Positions 34,071 through 47,505 of a stretch of DNA of 60,000 bases are shown here, piece by piece. The translations under genes and the position numbers were made by a program. Numbering within the stretch: position 1 is the stretch's first letter; each line of letters begins with the position of its first letter. Under the pieces are notes generated by a model. The model saw only the letters and a program-made list of their open reading frames with translations, did not search any database and was not told the origin of the DNA. The DNA is from Liolophura sinensis (taxonomy: Eukaryota > Mollusca > Polyplacophora > Chitonida > Chitonidae), in assembly GCF_032854445.1 (NCBI RefSeq), contig NC_088301.1, positions 30,738,402 to 30,798,401 on the forward strand. The letters run 5' to 3'.

Positions 34071-34869
34071 AGCTATTGATTACAAAGACTTTTATTAATG
34101 CCAAGTAGTTTTACTACCCTCGTTATTTATCCCGTATATCCACACCTATTAAGTGGTATATACACATGTTTTATCTAGCCTTCCTCACATCACAGTATAC
34201 GTAATCCTAATAAAAGTTGTCGCCCATATGCCTCATATATGGATAGTTCGTTATTTTGTCATTTATAAAGAAAACACTATGCCAACAGGGCTGGCCATAA
34301 TCAGCCTTTTATAAAGTCAGTCAGACTCTGTGGTGAAACGTGGAGCTGTCCCTCTGAAAGATCGATGTGCGATCGATCCGCCTGCGTGAGGCGTCGGTGG
34401 GCTGTTTGAAGGCTGCCTTATGTGTTACCACCTACGTCAGGTACAGCGACCACTCGCTGATTCTCCGCACAGTGCCGAGGCGGTGTGCACAACGGCGAGG
34501 GCAGCGCTTTCTGATTGGTGTTGGCTGGCCAGATGTCCCGCGATAGAGTACAGTACTCGTCTAGACACTGACGGATAGTTTTGCGTGGCAAACTTGACAA
34601 ATTTTCTATCCTCCAATTGATTAAGCCATCTGTTGGCTTCGTGAACTGAAGGGATGGAAGGCGGGGTCTGGATATACTGAATTCAACCGCGTGAGAGACA
34701 CTTCATACTATTTATTTCGAGAGCTTCGCGTTCTCAAGCCTCACAGTTGAGATGAGGTGGGTTGTGTCAAAGTGGGAATGTTAATACTGGACAGGTATAT
34801 ACAATGCACACTAAAGATCGGGGAAATCTCTCTGGATAGATCCCTAGTCACAAGCCCAATTTGTTCGGT

Positions 34870-35784
34870 ATGGATGCCGTACCGGCCACAATAGGTCAGC
34901 TGGCTTGGTCAGTTACCCATCACATAGGCAACATGTCGTCTAATCGTCTTGTCATCGCGCACAACTACTCGTGGAATTCCACCGGTATCTCTGGTGTGCC
35001 ACGGAAAGGTGCCACGATCGTGTCACCCGTAGTCATGTTTCTCACGGGACTCATCGGTAATACGTTAGCTCTGATCGTTCTGTATAGGACTAAAACCGAA
35101 ATTCGTCGGACTATGTTTTACACATTGGTGGCCGGTCTGGCTTGGACAGACATAACAGGCCAGCTGCTGACCTCGCCGATTTCCATCTACACCTATATCA
35201 ATGGACTGAGTTGGGCAGGAGGCGAGAAACTCTGCAAGTTCAACGGTTTCATTATGGGCTGCTTCGGACTGTCCACGCCTTGCATAGTTTGCGCAATGGC
35301 CGTGGAAAGATTTCTGGCTGTCAAGTGTCCTTTCTTCTACTCCAAGTACTGTACTCGTTCCATGGCTCGCAGAACTATCGTTCTCTTGTGGGGAATTGTG
35401 CTCATGGTAAGCATCATGCCGCTCATGGGTTTCGGACGTTATTCCTTGCAGTATCCTGGCACTTGGTGTTTTCTAGACTTCCATACCACGGACCCAGTCC
35501 TCAGTTCCTACGGCTATCTCTACGCGGGGCTAAACCTAGTGATTATTGTGATTATGACAGGCTGTAATGTATTTGTAGGAGCCACCCTCTTGAAGGTACG
35601 CTTTATGAAACGTTATCCTCTGTCCTACAACTGTGATCATTGTCAACTGTCCACTGAAGGGTACGAGGTTTGCAGCAGCCCTTTGCCACTGAAGAGGAAA
35701 CAACAACATGCTGTCCAAATGCAAATGATATGGTTGATGTGCGCCATAACTACAGTGTTTGCTGTGTGTTGGGCCCCTCTTATG
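34870..35784 (+). CDS. PTGER4-like: EP4-like receptor exon 1 (N-terminus to TM6)
   Basis: 305 codons ending VCWAPLM before donor gtaagt. Includes TM1-TM6. The third inner loop holds a Cys-rich stretch (YNCDHCQLSTEGYEVC) and a basic KRKQQH before TM6. A long open frame continues only 39 bases past the donor, to a stop at 35821. Confidence 0.96.
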
Positions 35785-38700
35785 GTAAGTTATACCACAC
35801 GCCACGCATATGCACTGATATGAATAGAACCTCAGTCAAAGGCCTTTCTCCTCGAAGGCAAGCTTGAACCAATACAGAAATGATATTCTTTACAAAAGCT
35901 AAAAAATAGTGTAGTCTGTTTCCCCACAAGATCTGAATTCAGCAATACAGATGTGGACGTTTTATTTTACACGCCTTAGGTTACTCAATTCAATAATTAG
36001 GGAGCGATAATTACGCGAAAAGTTTTGCCTTAAATATCACACCACGCAGATTTTATGAAATTAAAAAAATAATGAATGAATAAATATAAATCGCCCATAC
36101 TTTTAATTAATGGTCCTAAGAAACACCTTGTCATTACCTTGATACTCTTTGCAACATGGAAACATCTTTTTATATGTTTCATGCAAAATCACATATTTTT
36201 CGATTTAGCAATAAGTTTTTAGTACACTACCCCACACATCTGCCTTGTTAACAATCTAAATTGCTTTTACTTATATGCTCATTAAAAGTATTCATTATCA
36301 TAAAACAACCTTTCTTTATATATTGGTATCGAAATATTGCTCTCAGATCTGAAAATCGCTGTGAGTTCACGTCCAGCTCATGCTGGCTTCCTCTCCAGCC
36401 GTACGTGGGAAGGTTTGTCAGCAACCTGCGGATGGCCGTGGGTTTCCCCCGGGCTCTGCCCGGTTTCCACCCACCATAATGCTGGCCGCCGTCGTATAAG
36501 TGAAATATTCTTGAGTACGGCGTAAAACACCAATCAAATAAATAAATAAATAAACAGATCTGAAAAATAACAACAAAAGGGAATGAAAAAATGCTTTGTA
36601 CGTTTCATGAAGAAAAACACAGGAAGATGTTGTAATCGCGAAAATTCAAGGCAACCTTTAAGGCTGTAATAACTGGAAATTTGTTAAAAATGCTCGTTTT
36701 GTTTGTGTTAATGAATAAGAATGAATAATACACGTCTATACGACTGTTGGCTCTATAGCCCTAAATTATCGTCTGTAACTTCACAAAAATTGTCTGGATC
36801 AAGACTGTCAACGGAGATAAAATTGATCACGGAAACCAATCACTGTTTCTCACAGATATTATCAAACTCACCGTGTGTAGTCAGTTGTTTTCATGATTCG
36901 CCTAGGGCCCACATTCGGTAATTAGGTGAACTTATGAACTTTGTGCAGGTCGTCACATACATTCGCAGTCAAAGCGACCTAGGGTTATTTGCTGTCACAA
37001 TAAATTACTGCAAGTTGACTCAGTTAATGACCCAACGTCAATGATTATCAAACGCCCGGATCATTTGATTGGTGGATTGTTTTCAGAATTGTGTATATCA
37101 TATCGGTATAGAGTTTGATGCCGCCATGCCCATGGTGCTGCTTCACTGAAGCATTAAGTCTAAGACAAATCGCACGACACCAATGACATTGTACCAATCT
37201 TAGTGTTCTAAATAAGAAATCTCAAACGAATACAAGCAGATTTATTATTTCTAAATTTTTTTGAATCTGTCGGAAGCTTGTGTCGAGGCTGATGAGTTCT
37301 CCACTTGTCATCTACCAGTGTTGAGTCAACTTGTTCCTGAGTAATTGTCATAATACTGTAGAGCCGAGTAGTGTGCAAACATTTATGTACATATACGTGG
37401 AGTGAACCTCTGTCTCGCTCTCTCGTGACCGGCATTACCACTGAATGTTTACCGTGTAACGTGTGTTTGCCAACGTGTGGAAGCTCAGACGGGTCTCTGT
37501 CAAGTTTCTTCTATGTAGATACAAAACTCAATGCAGTAATATGTTTATTTGATTGGAATTTAACGCCGTATTCAAGAATATTTCCCTTATCTAGGCCAGG
37601 AATGCATGGACAAAACCGCCTTTCCCACATATTGATACATAGATGTTCACCACAGAACAATATCAACTAAAAATGTCCAAATGATGGAAGGGAGCGAGTT
37701 TCATGTAAGACCACATAGAACGCCCTATTAAGGCTAGCCATTGCTTACTGCAACCAAATACTGAAATGAATATTCTTAAGGACGGCGTAAAAAAAAAAAC
37801 ATTCAAAATAAAAATAAAATCATATTGTGATTTCCTAAAACGATAAACTTAGACTTGCAATCCATAGCAGAAACACCAGTTGAAAAACACAAGTTCGATT
37901 AAATACTGGGTCACCACTTTGGAATAACGACAAAGGGGTCAATTTAATAAGACTTGGAAATTCAGAGAGCTACGAGGAAGTCGGGAGGTGGAGTGTGGGA
38001 TCTGCACTAGGTGTCTATGGCCAACCTTAGACCTTCGGGTAATTTTACCTTTTTTATATCAATATTTCTAACTACTTGTTGTGTTAGGTAAACAAAGTCC
38101 TGTACGATAGAACGGTTTTCATATGTGTAGAAACACTACTGGTTAAGAGAAGACAAGAAGACGCGAATGTGACAGAATTTTGTTTAAAAAGAGTACTATA
38201 CTTCAAACTTTTTCTTTTCTAATCGGATCTTTCCATTGCAGCAGAAATGAAGTCTAGTAATAAGTCCATCTTGAAAGTATAACAAAAGCAAGTGAAATGG
38301 ATATTCTAATTAATGTTGTACATATGTTATCCAAAGGCGTGGCTAAAGGCGGGTATACTAGAATGGCACTACTTTGTCGATGGGTACTAATATACTGATT
38401 CACGAAGTCTGTCGGGAAATCCTGCCTAACCCACAGAAAGTTTGATGTCCTATTCCCCTTCGTTTGTCTACAATGTTAAAATGTAAAGGTGTGCACATTT
38501 ATGTACAACCTCTACGGATTTTGTGTCACTGTGTCACAGATTTACTTACCCATAAGTAAACATTTACGTCAGTCCTTTAAACTCAGTGATACTTTTGTTT
38601 TCGGAAACTATAAGTTGGAAAGTGCCCATAACTTTTTAAGCCTAGCCATTCACAATTATGTGTTTAACGGGTTTTTTTGAAGATCACACATGCGAGCCGA

Positions 38701-41700
38701 CAAATATCCTATAGACGGCCATATATGGGCCAACATGAACTTCGAACTTTCATGCATGTATCTTTAAATTTGCCCTATGAAGTGTTCTGAAAGACAAAAG
38801 TTTGTAAAACTACGTCTTAATTTACCGATACATCGCTCCGGAGCAGTACCTTGCTGATGCCATAGACGTAGAATTGTCTAATCTACCTCCATGCTTATAC
38901 AGTTTACGTCAGTCTCGATAAGCCTAGTTTTACTTAAAGTGAACATAAAGTCAGCCACTAAAGCTGAATTAATGAATAAAGTAGCATTCAAGAAATGTTA
39001 TAAAATATTTTAAAAATTCTACACCGCTTATCAACAACATAAATAGCAAAGAATCGTCAGTACCTAGCCAGCTCTCCCGTACCATTGGTGTTAAACATTG
39101 TGACAATGACAAAATACAAACAAAATTGCCTGATACCCAACCAAAGAGTATCAGCTCTGTTCCGTGTTCAAAGGGACGATGTTTCTTTTAGTTTCTCACC
39201 CTGTCAGGGCGATGTTCGTGTACACAAGCGTCTTGTTTTAGCGATCCTGCTCGCCCTCGTCCTGCGACGGTATAAGCTGTACCGACTTCAGGGAATTTAC
39301 CTAACAAAGCAGGACCTTCTGAATCATAACAGACTCTTTCATTCAGGTTTTGGGGAGATATTTTCGTAATAAATCTGACTTTGCTGAGGAAAAATAGTGC
39401 AAAGTCACAATATTTTTCTTCAAGCAATGGCTCTCCCGAGGCGGTTTACTTGCCAGCTCATCCTAGCAAGTTACTGGAGTATCCTGTCAAACATGTACGC
39501 ATTGTGACACGGGTAGTCTTTCTCAGTTCCCTACTCATAAATATGTAGTTCAAAACGCATTAGTTTAACACTTTAACTAACCACAAAATCCAATTTATTG
39601 CATCGATAACTGTATATTCACTATAAGAAAATCACACTGACCGTCAAGAGTTGATAGGTTTTTTGACGTGACATCCAGTTATCACGTGACGCTTTCAGCG
39701 CTAGTGTTTGGCCAAGTTCAAAAGGGCTTTTACAACATGGCTACTCGGAGTGAATTGTCCGTCAGTGCCATATCTTCACTGCTTCATCTTCTCGGTTTTC
39801 AAAACTTTATAGAATTTTATCATATTTTCTGTTATAACTGTGTCTTATATCATTTTTTCTATACATATATAGTGGCAGACTTTATGTTCACTTCAATATA
39901 GAGTACAAGTTTACTTGAAATGGTTTAATCATTACCTATGCCAGAACACGGGTGCTGCAACTTTTCAGGAAAGGTTTACCACAAAATGTGTACAGGGTAC
40001 GTTGGATATTTTGTGGTAATATGTATCACATATGTGTATTAAAGAAATGGTTCAGTTAGCCGGCAAGTCGTTTATCTGTGTTGTGGCCAAGTTAGATTTA
40101 GCCGAGGGTCATTATTAGCGATCAAAGTGGATATGAACACATGGGGAAATCTAGAAGGATGTTGTGTTGATCCCCCAAGGCTATTGACTCACACATGCAG
40201 AGACACGCGTGTCCAACCGACGAGGAAGGTGTGTAGTATATGGCACGGTTACAAACAAAACAACAGAATACCACGGCTGATTCATACCAGCTCTACTTGC
40301 ATTTCCCTCACTTATACTGCCTATAGAAATAGTGGGGATGTTTTCGTGTTCTTCGTGATTGTTTGCAAGTTTCATTCTGTAAAAACTTATAATTGCTTCT
40401 CTTACATGATACCAGCCTTATTTCATTCGTGTTACTATGTCGAAAAAAAAACCCATATTATTTCAAACTTATGCTATTTTTTTTCTTGGTGCATACGAAC
40501 TGCTGTACATGATTGCAGACTTTTAATTTATTTATTTATTTGTTTTTACGCAATATTTAAGGATATTTCACTTATACTTAACATTATGGTGGGAGGAAAC
40601 CCAGCAAAGCCCGAGGGAAACGCACGACCATCCAGAGGCTTCTAGCAGAACTGTCCGCGGAGAGGAAGCCTGCATGACGCGGACTTAAACTCACATTGAT
40701 TGTGAAATATGAATAGGTTTTGCGATGTTGGCCTTCATGATTATGTTGGGATGGGTTTTGTGATTCGATCAGTTCGATCCCGAACATCTCTTCCAACCCG
40801 ATAGACTGTTGTGGTTTCCAGACGAGACTGCTCTTTATATTGATTCTTGGAACATATAGCCTCTACAGTGTACAAAAGAATAATTTACCTTTCCAATGGC
40901 TCTGAATGTTTTCATCAAACCACTTCGATCCTCATTCTCACATGTAGTGATTTGACCGATCAATTAGTTTAACATAGTGTGACCGGCTCCATTTGGCTGA
41001 CCATTACCACAGCGCAATGCAGTTTACCTTCAGTATTCTGATCGAAGCCAATTCGCACTTAGCACTGGGTGTTAATGCCTCGTCGTACACAGCGGTTGAT
41101 TGCTAACCTGGAGAGCACAGACCCTAAATAGGTAGCAGTTTATGAGTCGTTTAGTCACTTTCGTCATCGTCAACCGATGCTTCTGGGAATCTGACGTCGC
41201 GGCTGTTATAACCAATGTACCAGATGGCCTTAGGCATTTAACTCTAATTTCCCATGTTATTAAACAGGCGATTAAAGCAGGTGATTTAGAAGTAAGACCG
41301 AATGTTAGTGAAATATCAGAAACCTTAATACCTTGGTAAGTTTTTCTTGTCTTCGTTTCTCTTCCTTAATCTACGGACTAGCTTACTGAAGCCCGATCTG
41401 CAAATCAGTTTCAATACTGAATCAGGCTCTTTTCAGTCATAACAAATGTCTTCACTACGTAATGTTTCGCTTATGTACATTGTTTAAGACGCATATGGCG
41501 TGTTCTTTGTACAGTCAGTGGGAGGAGAGTGTTACCTTCTGGCTTCTAGCTTCTATCATCGCCGAGGCCAAAACATGCTACATCAGTGTTATACTCGTGA
41601 CCTGCCCCACGGAGATGTGAGAAGTAAATTTGTAAATGAATCATGGTAAATTGATCATGTCATCTTAGATATATGAATTCTGAAAGAAAGCATTATGGAC

Positions 41701-44700
41701 AGAATTTGCTGAATCTGTCCTACCCTGACATTGGCGGACAAAATGCCTGAAGACTGACAAAAACCAGTCAATACTTACAAGACCAGATTACACAATGGCT
41801 TTTCAGATTTTTCAAATTCAGCCGGTCTGTAAGAGCGGTAAATTTATGTACAAATCAGTTCATTGTCTTATTGGGGTGATACCTGTTAGAAGTATTTTTA
41901 ATTGAGATGCAAGCAGCCCTTGTCTTACGGACCAATGTCTCACTGCTCACTGTCAATATGGCTCTGCTGGAGGGTGTTCAGAACCACAGAATAAGAGATT
42001 GTCTGTGGCATCCGTTTTGCTAGAAGCTATGCCTTAGTCGACTTCAATTCTTGTTACTGCTAAGAAATTTTGCTTAAAACATTTAAACAGGGAATTCGCT
42101 GGGTGATTACGCCTTCTGATCGTACTGGGTATCGATGTAAATGTGGAATGTTGTCACAGGATTCCCACTGTCTGTAATTTAGAGCTGTAGGCGCAATGCT
42201 TCGTTTCACAACAATTCTTTACTTCTGTTCCACATGCGCAAGGCTAAGCCAAGGCAGGTTATGGGAATATAACACAGATTGGTTCCATTGATTTTGGAAA
42301 CGGTACTTGTCAACGTAAGCAGTAATAGTAACACTGTAAAACGTATAGCACTTCTTACAAAACACAGGAAATTCTTTTGAAACAAAATGTTCGTTCATTA
42401 GCGTGTGACTTTCCTAAGTGTGCCGAAGCCATACGATAAATGTCGTCTACAAATATGTATATTTCACGTAGAAATATCAGGCAATGAAAAAGAATTTGGC
42501 CAGCTCATGTTGTCTTCTCTCGTCGTACGTGAGAAGGACCTGTCAGCAACCTGGAGATGGTCGTTGGTGTTTTGCACTCGAGAGGAGTGAAAATTCTCAG
42601 ACGAGAGAGTCTTGAGTTTCCCCTGGGCTCCTGGTTTTCTCCCACCATGATTCTACCCGCCTACGTGGGGAAATAATCTAAAGCGTGGCGTAAAAACACA
42701 AATCAAATAAATGAATAAATTATAAAGCATCTCCTGGCTCATTTGATAAAAGCGCTGGGTATCTGTACATGTACACAAAATCTGAGACTAATATAACAGT
42801 TACATTAGTCCCAGACTAAATTAAAGTGGTCATTTATAATTATCCCAAAGGAAGATATTAGTTTATTAGGGCGCCATCCATTGAATTAACCCTGAACCAG
42901 TTAGTTAAAATTGTCTTCTCTACACACCTGGTTACGTTACTTTTCCTAAAAAATTTATTTTGGGGGGGATATCTTATGACGTTTCGTATGACTGACGTTA
43001 ATTCTCAGTTGTTACACGATAAATCATTCGATTATTGGCCAGAAAAAAGCCTTGCATTACCAACTGATGACGAGACATATTCATATCCCTACCTTACTCC
43101 AGGGAGTGTTCACAAAAGGTTTCCGGGATTCCGTGTGTTAGGGTGATTGGGCAATTTGTTAATGTATTATGCCATTAAAGTTGGGCATGGGGTATTAATG
43201 GTTTGCATACTATATTAAATCATATTTGATTAAGCGTTGTCTCATGGCTACACAATCTCCCAATGACGTCTGGCTGTTTTCCCGCGAGAGAGTTTAGCAT
43301 TCTAGACAGGACTTGGAGGAGCCCGGCAAATCGACCCGGCATCACACTGAAGGACCTGTCTCAGTTATATATTCCGAGCGTGGTCACACATTGAAGCTAA
43401 CCCACAAAAAGATGGCAGTGTGATTTGTCACGAAACAATCAATGTGTGTATTTACACTTATATAAACAAACCTGCACATTAGCTACACGAAATAAGTCAG
43501 TAAGTGATTCTACATGGGGGATCGATAATAGAAATCTTTAGATGGTTTAATACACTGCACAGTGTGTTATTCTGCCAACTTTTTACTAGTGAAGTGGAAT
43601 GAATGATAAAATTGGTTATAGTTGTGTAATTGGCAATGTCTTGTTAGTTGTAGCAAGGTAATACGGAGGGATTCCGAAGGGCATTGGTGCATGCGTTATG
43701 ATGACAAGGCCGTTTTTCTGTTTCTTTGCCTTTTAGCAGTGCTATATAGACACTAGAATTCCAGTAAACTTAATCACAAACTCCTGGAAAAGACAAAAGA
43801 AAAAATTCTTGGAAATACAAACGATTTATGCCATTTGGTTTTTAAAGACTAAGGGTTCGGCGCGATATGCTTGTGTTTTTCTAAGATTGTGGACCTATGA
43901 AGGGTTCCCATATTAATAGGATATACTGATACACTAGTCATAATTGGATTTGTGTGCTGGTTTCCTTTGGCAGATTTTCATAAGTATTATATTCCTCGTT
44001 CTGGGGGCTTTTCTCAGTATTACTTTAGCACCGTGCGGCATTTGCTGAATGTTTGAGAGGAAAGGGACGTAATTGAAGGTCATATCCATCTGCCAAGATC
44101 GGTCGACTCTCGTTGCAGTAACTGAGTGCTTGCAAACAGATTGCTTTGGTGATTCGCGTGCCAATCAGACTACCACTATGTCAAGGCTGGTATTAGGTGG
44201 GATAACACTACAGCGACTCAGTTAACCAATCTAATCGCGGGATCAGATGAGAACCCCAGCAAGCCATTTGCTAAGAAAAGCTTGTCGTTCTAATCTGAGT
44301 ACATGCCTTGTAACATAATCATACCTAGCTAGACCACATTTTTTCATTTTGGCGAATTTTTTTGCATTTGGTCTGTATTTAGAAGGTTTTATGTTTAGGC
44401 TATTGCCTCACTGTGTGCTGTATGTAGTGTTTTGTTGATTGACATGGATTCAGCCTCTTCAGCAGGACCCTTCTCACAATATACCTGATAATTAATTCTA
44501 CATTTGGTGCATCTCGTACTCCACGTATGCAGAACATAGATGCCGTTACCCGATATTCGCTGGCACGTTTTTAATTTGAAGTGGATGATTAGAGCGAGGT
44601 CCTGTAGAGACGAGAAAGCACAAACATTGCTAAGTGCCGATCTAAACGTGAGCTGTAAATCGAGGAGCTGACAGAGCCGTGAAGATGTCGTTGTGGGAAA

Positions 44701-46268
44701 CTGAGCCAGACTTAATGCCCTGGTAAAAGGTCAGAGCGGGATAAGGGCAATTTCCTATTTATACCTCCCCACTGCAGTTACATGTTATTCATCATGGTGT
44801 GTTCGTGACGTTCGTTATAGCTTGGTAACCTGCTACTAAATTCAATTTATTGTTCGTTTAATTCGTTTTGTTGTCAGCCTTAGTGTTATCGCAGCACCCT
44901 ATAAATATTCTGATGTTGTGTGTTTAGCAGCAACCTAGCGAAATTTCTTTTTTCTCCATTAAAATAATTTGTTAGTACTTTTCGTCAATTTAAGTAGCCA
45001 CAGGATAAATCTAAATATAAAAGTAGAACAATTAACGTTTCTTGTTATAAAACACTGAACCAACTAAAGTATATGAAGCAAACCTCTGAGTCTTTTCTTG
45101 GGGTTGGAACTTTTCCGCATGATTAATGGGCTGTGACGAAGAACTCACACGCTGTGATCAGTGGGATCTACCAGTTCTGACTGGTTTTGGTAGAACTTTG
45201 TCAGTGTGTATCAAGTTCAACTAAAATAGAATCTTCTCTATATAATGTGTGTCGATCGAAAAGAGCCTAGTGGGATGGCTGATAGTGAGTAAATATTATG
45301 ATACTGTGCTGAAGGTTTTTTATTATCTGCGTAAGTGGTCTCTGTTTGATTGCTGCTAGTATTCCCGCCTTGTTAACTGATACCAACACCGATAATTTAA
45401 TTGCTGACGCACTTGGTCACCTTGTATTACCAACTCTGGTAATTTCCTAGCCCCATATAACACAGCCTTTGTTAAATATTGTTTGCGTGTGGTTCTTTGC
45501 AATTCGCAAAGGAATTGTAGGCCTACATGATTGTATGGCTCTGATACGAAGATTTTTGCCTGTTGTCAGGGTTCAAAATAGAATGACTGAGTCCGGTCAA
45601 ACTCACTAGTAAATTAACTAAATAATTAATAATAAGCTGTTTATCTTACTTTATATTTTAGGGTTAAAATTCCAAGGAACACGATGGTGAAATTGATACC
45701 TGTAGGAAAGTACAGGACAAAATCTTTTCCTGGTTGTATGTGGACCCATACAGCTAAAGTTTTAAATTTTTTTTTTTTTGATTGGTTTTTTACGCCGTAC
45801 TCAAGAATATTTTACTAATACGACTTTAAAGTTTTGGCTTGTTTCCTTTTTTAACGCTAGCGAAAATTGAGGCTTATATGACAATACTTATAAACATATT
45901 GCCATTTGATTTCCTTTATTATTTTTAACTATCACTTGCTACATGTAATTGTATTATCAATTTCTAGGCTATGTAAAACGTCTCTCCTGCTTAATGTATC
46001 CTGTTAATTGATGTGTTTTCTTACACTCCAGATTCAGATAGTTCACACTCTGGCCACAGGAGAGTTTGACTACATGGCCGATCTTCTGGGAGTGCGACTA
46101 GCCAGTATTAACCAAATCCTTGATCCATGGCTGTACATCTTAGTCCGACGAAGCTTTATACGGAAGGTTGTCCGCCGCTTCAAGACCACGCTGTGTGCTG
46201 AATTGAGGGAACATGGCAAACCAAAACCGTCAAACCCCAAGACTGCGTTTGTATCCACCTCCCAATGA
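34870..46268 (+). CDS. PTGER4-like: Prostaglandin E2 receptor EP4-like GPCR, two exons
   Basis: Exons 34870-35784 and 46032-46268 join in phase 0 to 383 codons plus TGA. It is a class A receptor: TM1 about 48-72, TM2 83-108, TM3 124-148, TM4 168-187, TM5 215-240, TM6 283-305, TM7 322-343. Prostanoid-receptor signatures are VERFLAV after TM3, PGTWCF in the second outer loop (Cys200 pairs with Cys122), and VRLASINQILDPWLY in TM7. Arg327 there corresponds to the residue that binds the prostanoid carboxylate. Sequons are at N21, N32 and N36. The intron at the end of TM6 is the known prostanoid-receptor position. Start: ATG 34870 has G at -3 and +4; an in-frame TAG is at 34837; ATG 34933 is an alternative. 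EP4 versus another EP/IP/DP type is inference. The tail frame is in doubt. Confidence 0.93.
36355..36558 (+). mobile_element. SINE type 1, well preserved
   Basis: cagctcatgctggcttcctc, cgtacgtgggaaggtttgtc, gagtacggcgtaaaacacca and (AAAT)n. Looks young; inside the receptor intron. Confidence 0.9.
37110..37198 (-). mobile_element. SINE type 2 fragment
   Basis: gatgccgccatgcccatggtgctg followed by cactgaagcattaagtctaa matches the type-2 middle. Inside the receptor intron. Confidence 0.5.
37540..37612 (-). mobile_element. SINE type 1 tail fragment
   Basis: tttatttgattggaatttaa, cgccgtattcaagaatattt. Confidence 0.7.
40522..40704 (-). mobile_element. SINE type 1 copy
   Basis: tttatttatttatttgtttt, tatggtgggaggaaacccag, gagaggaagcctgcatgacg. 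Confidence 0.85.
42498..42722 (+). mobile_element. SINE type 1 with about 45 bp inserted
   Basis: ggtcgttggtg is followed by foreign ttgcactcgagaggagtgaa... before gagtttcccctgggctcc resumes. Confidence 0.75.
45766..45826 (-). mobile_element. SINE type 1 tail fragment
   Basis: A T-run, then acgccgtactcaagaatatt; about 200 bp before the exon 2 acceptor of the EP4-like gene. Confidence 0.7.
46032..46268 (+). CDS. PTGER4-like: EP4-like receptor exon 2 (TM7 and tail)
   Basis: Starts IQIVHTLATGEFDYMADLLG after acceptor cactccag, then the TM7 motif and a basic helix 8 (RRSFIRKVVRRFKTTLC, with a Cys that may be palmitoylated). It ends KTAFVSTSQ and TGA at 46266. Only about 40 residues follow TM7, much shorter than EP4, while the +1 frame stays open from 46207. 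The 3' boundary of the true coding sequence is therefore uncertain. Confidence 0.9.
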   Translation: MQIVHTLATGEFDYMADLLGVRLASINQILDPWLYILVRRSFIRKVVRRFKTTLCAELREHGKPKPSNPKTAFVSTSQ

Positions 46269-46854
46269 TTTGGCTGCTAATGGCAATGCTGATGGAGAGG
46301 TAGCGGTGCGTATTGAAATTAACAACGATATTATGGGATTGTATCAACCATGTCCACACTGCGAGAGCAGACGTCGTCGAGAGGTCTCGCCGAATCTCGC
46401 GCTGCCAGAGAACAGCGGACAAGGACTCCCAGATGTCATGGGTAGCAACGACTCCCACCATTCGGAACTTCAAAGTCTTCCTGATGTCACACCGAAGGAA
46501 GCTTTGCGGCGGTCGCTAGAGGGGACATCTGGCAGGAGGTGAGACGACTGCCACTTCCGGTTACTTACGACACAGATAGCGAGCCGATATACGGTCGATG
46601 TATTTTTACTTCCGAGAGGTAGGGTTACAAACCGGTCTAGCACGGATGTGAGGAGCCATGCGAGTGATGGTGACAACGAGACCCTCTCTCAGACTGTGGG
46701 CTCTATGGAGGAAAGCAGTGTGTTTATTGATGGAACATCTACTTCTGGCGTATTCAGCTGGCAGAGTCAATACCCTCGGCGGCCTTACAGAAGTGTGGAC
46801 GTGACTGTCAACAACAACGGCAAAACTGCACAACAACAACAACAGCGCAGGTAA
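46207..46854 (+). other. Coding-looking +1 frame after the EP4-like exon 2 (possible displaced C-tail)
   Basis: The frame is open 46207-46539, stops at TGA 46540, then is open again 46543-46851 up to TAA. The predicted peptide is hydrophilic, Ser/Pro/acid-rich with Cys (QPCPHCESRRRR) and ends in a poly-Gln run from (CAA)n, like a GPCR tail. A GTGAGA donor at 46539 and an AG at 46616 would remove a 78-nt segment holding the TGA without changing frame. Whether the receptor uses this tail is unproven. Confidence 0.5.
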
Positions 46855-47505
46855 TTGTTTGATACAGAGATCGCTCACATTTACATATTTTATTACATGC
46901 AGTTGCAGACGTTGTCAAGAATTTTCCACTTAAGCAGCAGTGGAATGTGAAATACCGGTGGTCAAATCCGGCCAGATGCTTCACAGACTCACTAAAGTCA
47001 GATGAAGAAGTCGCCCCGCGCTTCCTTTTGTGAGCTCTCAAATATATCACGGTATAATACTCCATTTAAATGAGTGAATAGTTTTTTCTGCATGTCAGTT
47101 TGAATGGATATGGATATGGAACAGGATAATGCAACAGATGTAGAGTATAATTAGAGCAGCAACGGCAGAGTGTCAATTGGCAAATAGTCACACGTAACCG
47201 GTGAAATGCGGCCATCCTCAGTTAGGGTTGAAAGCTCACATTGTTAGGATACACGCGTTTTAACGACGACAGCAAAGAGCATCAGACCTCCTAAGAGGTC
47301 AGGTTGGGTCAGCATGAAAGTTCTAAGGCAGAGAATTTCAAGCTTTCCCTATTTACATTATTCCCGGGGTCTTGAGGGCCGCAAAAGAATCGACCGAGCT
47401 CCTTTGTGTATTTTACATGGAGTCCGCTGAAGACTGCTTTGCTCATCAATATGAAGCCTGTAAGAAAGTTGTGAACTTGTCGATGGTTTACTAACGATAC
47501 TCGTG

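Larger units (their letters stand above)
27786..34869. other. Intergenic between integrin and EP4-like gene
   Basis: SINE copies of all three types. No convincing exon, promoter motif or RNA gene. Two short B-box-like words (ctctggttcaaaccccgg near 30536 and gtaggttcaaacactacag near 30702) suggest decayed SINE heads. Confidence 0.6.
35785..46031 (+). other. 10.2-kb intron of the EP4-like gene
   Basis: Starts gtaagt and ends cactccag. Holds scattered SINE pieces. The longest open frame (40127-40645, +, 172 codons) ends inside a SINE and has no recognisable domain; I do not call it a gene. Confidence 0.75.

Noticed and set aside
35142-35867. Open frames of 65-141 codons overlapping receptor exon 1
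   Set aside because: Shadow frames of the well-supported GPCR exon.
40127-40645. 172-codon open frame in the receptor intron
   Set aside because: No domain, Cys/His-rich low-complexity composition, and its end lies in a SINE; no splice signals that would make it an exon.
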